Assembly (NCBI RefSeq): GCF_000310185.1 | Contig: NZ_AMXD01000001.1 | Coordinates: 105,415 to 169,414, forward strand | Direction: 5' to 3' | Source: Thauera aminoaromatica S2 | GTDB taxonomy: Bacteria > Pseudomonadota > Gammaproteobacteria > Burkholderiales > Rhodocyclaceae | Length of the DNA: 64,000 nt | Part shown: in pieces, positions 63,100 to 64,000 of the stretch | Layout: every line of letters starts with the position of its first letter | How positions within the stretch are numbered: the first letter of the stretch is position 1 | The notes under the pieces: generated by a model | The model's input: the letters and a program-made list of their open reading frames with translations, nothing else | The model's database searches: none | Told to the model about the DNA's origin: nothing | Made by a program: the position numbers and the translations under genes

Positions 63100-63576
63100 T
63101 TACCAGAACTTCCACCACCACTTGCGCTTCTTCATCGCCTGCTCGACGTGATCGGACCACTTGCTGGCTCCGCCGGCCTCGACGAAATACGCGCCGAAGC
63201 GCTTGTCCGCCTCGTTGATGTGGCGCGTGAGCCATACCTTGAGGAAGTGCAGGAGTTCGAAGGTGATGGTCGCCTGGCCGGAGTCGAGCTTGTCCTGCAG
63301 GGCCTGCACCTGGGCGATCAGGTCCTCGTGGTTCTGCTTGTGGGTGGCGAATTCGGGGTAATTCGACACCCGCATCAGGCTCTCCTCGACCGCAAAATGG
63401 GTGCGGGTGTAGTCGGCGAGCTTGTCGAGGATCTGGCGCGAGGTGGTCGAGCCGTGGTGTTCCTTGATCGCGACGTGGAGCTGGTTGAGCAGCTCGACGA
63501 GCTCCTTGTGCTGCTCGTCGATCTCCTGCAGGCCGATGCTGAACTCGTCGGTCCAATGGAACAGGTCGGTACTCAT
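63100..63576 (-). CDS. Bacteriohemerythrin
   Basis: 158 residues. The di-iron ligands are visible: H23 (DEQHKEL), H60 and E64 (THFAVEE), H79 and H83 (THKQNHE), H119 and D124 (RHINEAD). Hemerythrins bind O2 and may serve as oxygen sensors or carriers to oxidases. A C-terminal extension (HVEQAMKKRKWWWKFW) is Trp/Lys-rich and may touch the membrane. Start ATG 63576. Confidence 0.93.
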   Translation of the reverse strand: MSTDLFHWTDEFSIGLQEIDEQHKELVELLNQLHVAIKEHHGSTTSRQILDKLADYTRTHFAVEESLMRVSNYPEFATHKQNHEDLIAQVQALQDKLDSGQATITFELLHFLKVWLTRHINEADKRFGAYFVEAGGASKWSDHVEQAMKKRKWWWKFW

Positions 63577-63784
63577 GGGCGCGTCCGGTGGTGGGCGGAA
63601 GCCACAAGGCTAACGATTTTGGCTGGGTGTTTATTGATTGAGATCAATTCTCGCCCGGCTCAACCCATTTGCCATGGCGGATCGGCGCCGGATCCGTGCA
63701 CAGGCGGTCGAGTCCATGCGCTTCGCCGGCGAGGTTGTTATCCTTCCGCTTCCCGACTTCGCCGACCTTTCGTCCGGACCCCGC

Positions 63785-64000
63785 GTGCCCACGTCATTTC
63801 CGCCGAACTCCCTGTCCCTGCGCTGGCTGGCCGAGCTCGTCCGCCGTCATGAAGAACGCCATCCGCCGCTCGACGAGGCGCGCGCGCACGCCGAGGCGCG
63901 TGCGGTCGCGGGCGATCTCGAGGCCCGCGTGCTGCGCCGCGCGGCCGTGCTCGAAGCCGCCGGCGGCTGGCGCGAGGCGATCCGGCGCTGGCAGGGGCGG
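63785..64000 (+). CDS. Unidentified protein start (possibly DUF2868), truncated
   Basis: Open from GTG 63785 to the window end (72 codons). The start reads SLSLRWLAELVRRHEERHPPLDEARAHAEARAV and ARVLRRAAVLEAAGGWREAIRRW, similar to N-termini of DUF2868 membrane proteins by memory. No ATG fits earlier; a downstream start is possible. The C-terminus is off the window. Confidence 0.5.
   Translation, partial: MPTSFPPNSLSLRWLAELVRRHEERHPPLDEARAHAEARAVAGDLEARVLRRAAVLEAAGGWREAIRRWQGR

Overview
The window is GC-rich (mostly 65-70 % by eye), gene-dense proteobacterial chromosome. Codon use, the high GC and the gene families (YbiT, CopK, CzcE-like, DUF2933, TRAP, AcrAB-OprM-like and YgeA genes) suggest a betaproteobacterium, most plausibly Rhodocyclales (Thauera/Azoarcus type). 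That placement is inferred from gene content and not from a marker gene. No rRNA, tRNA or CRISPR array was seen.

Layout. 1-2079: chromosomal housekeeping end (truncated ybiT, a DUF1328 membrane peptide, a LuxR-type response regulator). 2106-4680: a complete IS21-family element with matching terminal repeats, but its istA carries a frameshift; a gene stub abuts its right end. 4927-9853: an exported protein that looks like an archaemetzincin without its zinc site, a small membrane protein, a divergent MocR regulator / EamA permease pair, and a YgeA-like racemase coupled to a DUF3592 gene. 10201-14411: two overlapping paralogous genes for exported trypsin-like/TPR proteins, one with an intact triad and one with all three triad positions replaced. 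14896-18157: mobile-DNA strip (short tyrosine recombinase, attC-like hairpin, IS91-family transposase plus companion tyrosine recombinase).

18444-41100 is a large copper/silver resistance island: DUF411 protein, CopRS two-component system, Met-rich exported protein, outer-membrane factor lipoprotein, multicopper oxidase, cupredoxin, CusF, CusCBA tripartite pump, DUF2933 membrane proteins, cytochrome c, Cu(I) P-type ATPase, a frameshifted isoprenylcysteine-methyltransferase-like gene, CopK, CzcE-like protein, a His-rich exported protein, a HupE/UreJ permease with a membrane-anchored partner, and an EamA permease with a very His-rich tail. Five copies of one 25-bp motif (TGAC-N6-GTAAT-N6-GTCA, three half-sites 11 bp apart) lie before different transcription units of this island and are the likely CopR operators. 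The genes together suggest Cu(I) oxidation and sequestration in the periplasm, export from the cytoplasm by the ATPase, and export across the outer membrane by CusCBA.

41414-64000 returns to ordinary chromosome: Mrr-like nuclease, ferric-reductase-like flavocytochrome, PepSY protein, RlmA, kinase/phosphotransferase fusion, DUF457-type hydrolase, thioredoxin-like protein, a TumE/TumA-type toxin-antitoxin pair with a repeated operator, alpha/beta hydrolase, a DctPQM TRAP transporter with an internal terminator, a TetR-controlled AcrAB-OprM-type pump, a CobW-like GTPase, a Cys-rich exported protein, bacteriohemerythrin and the start of one more gene. Two REP-type palindromes share one sequence family.
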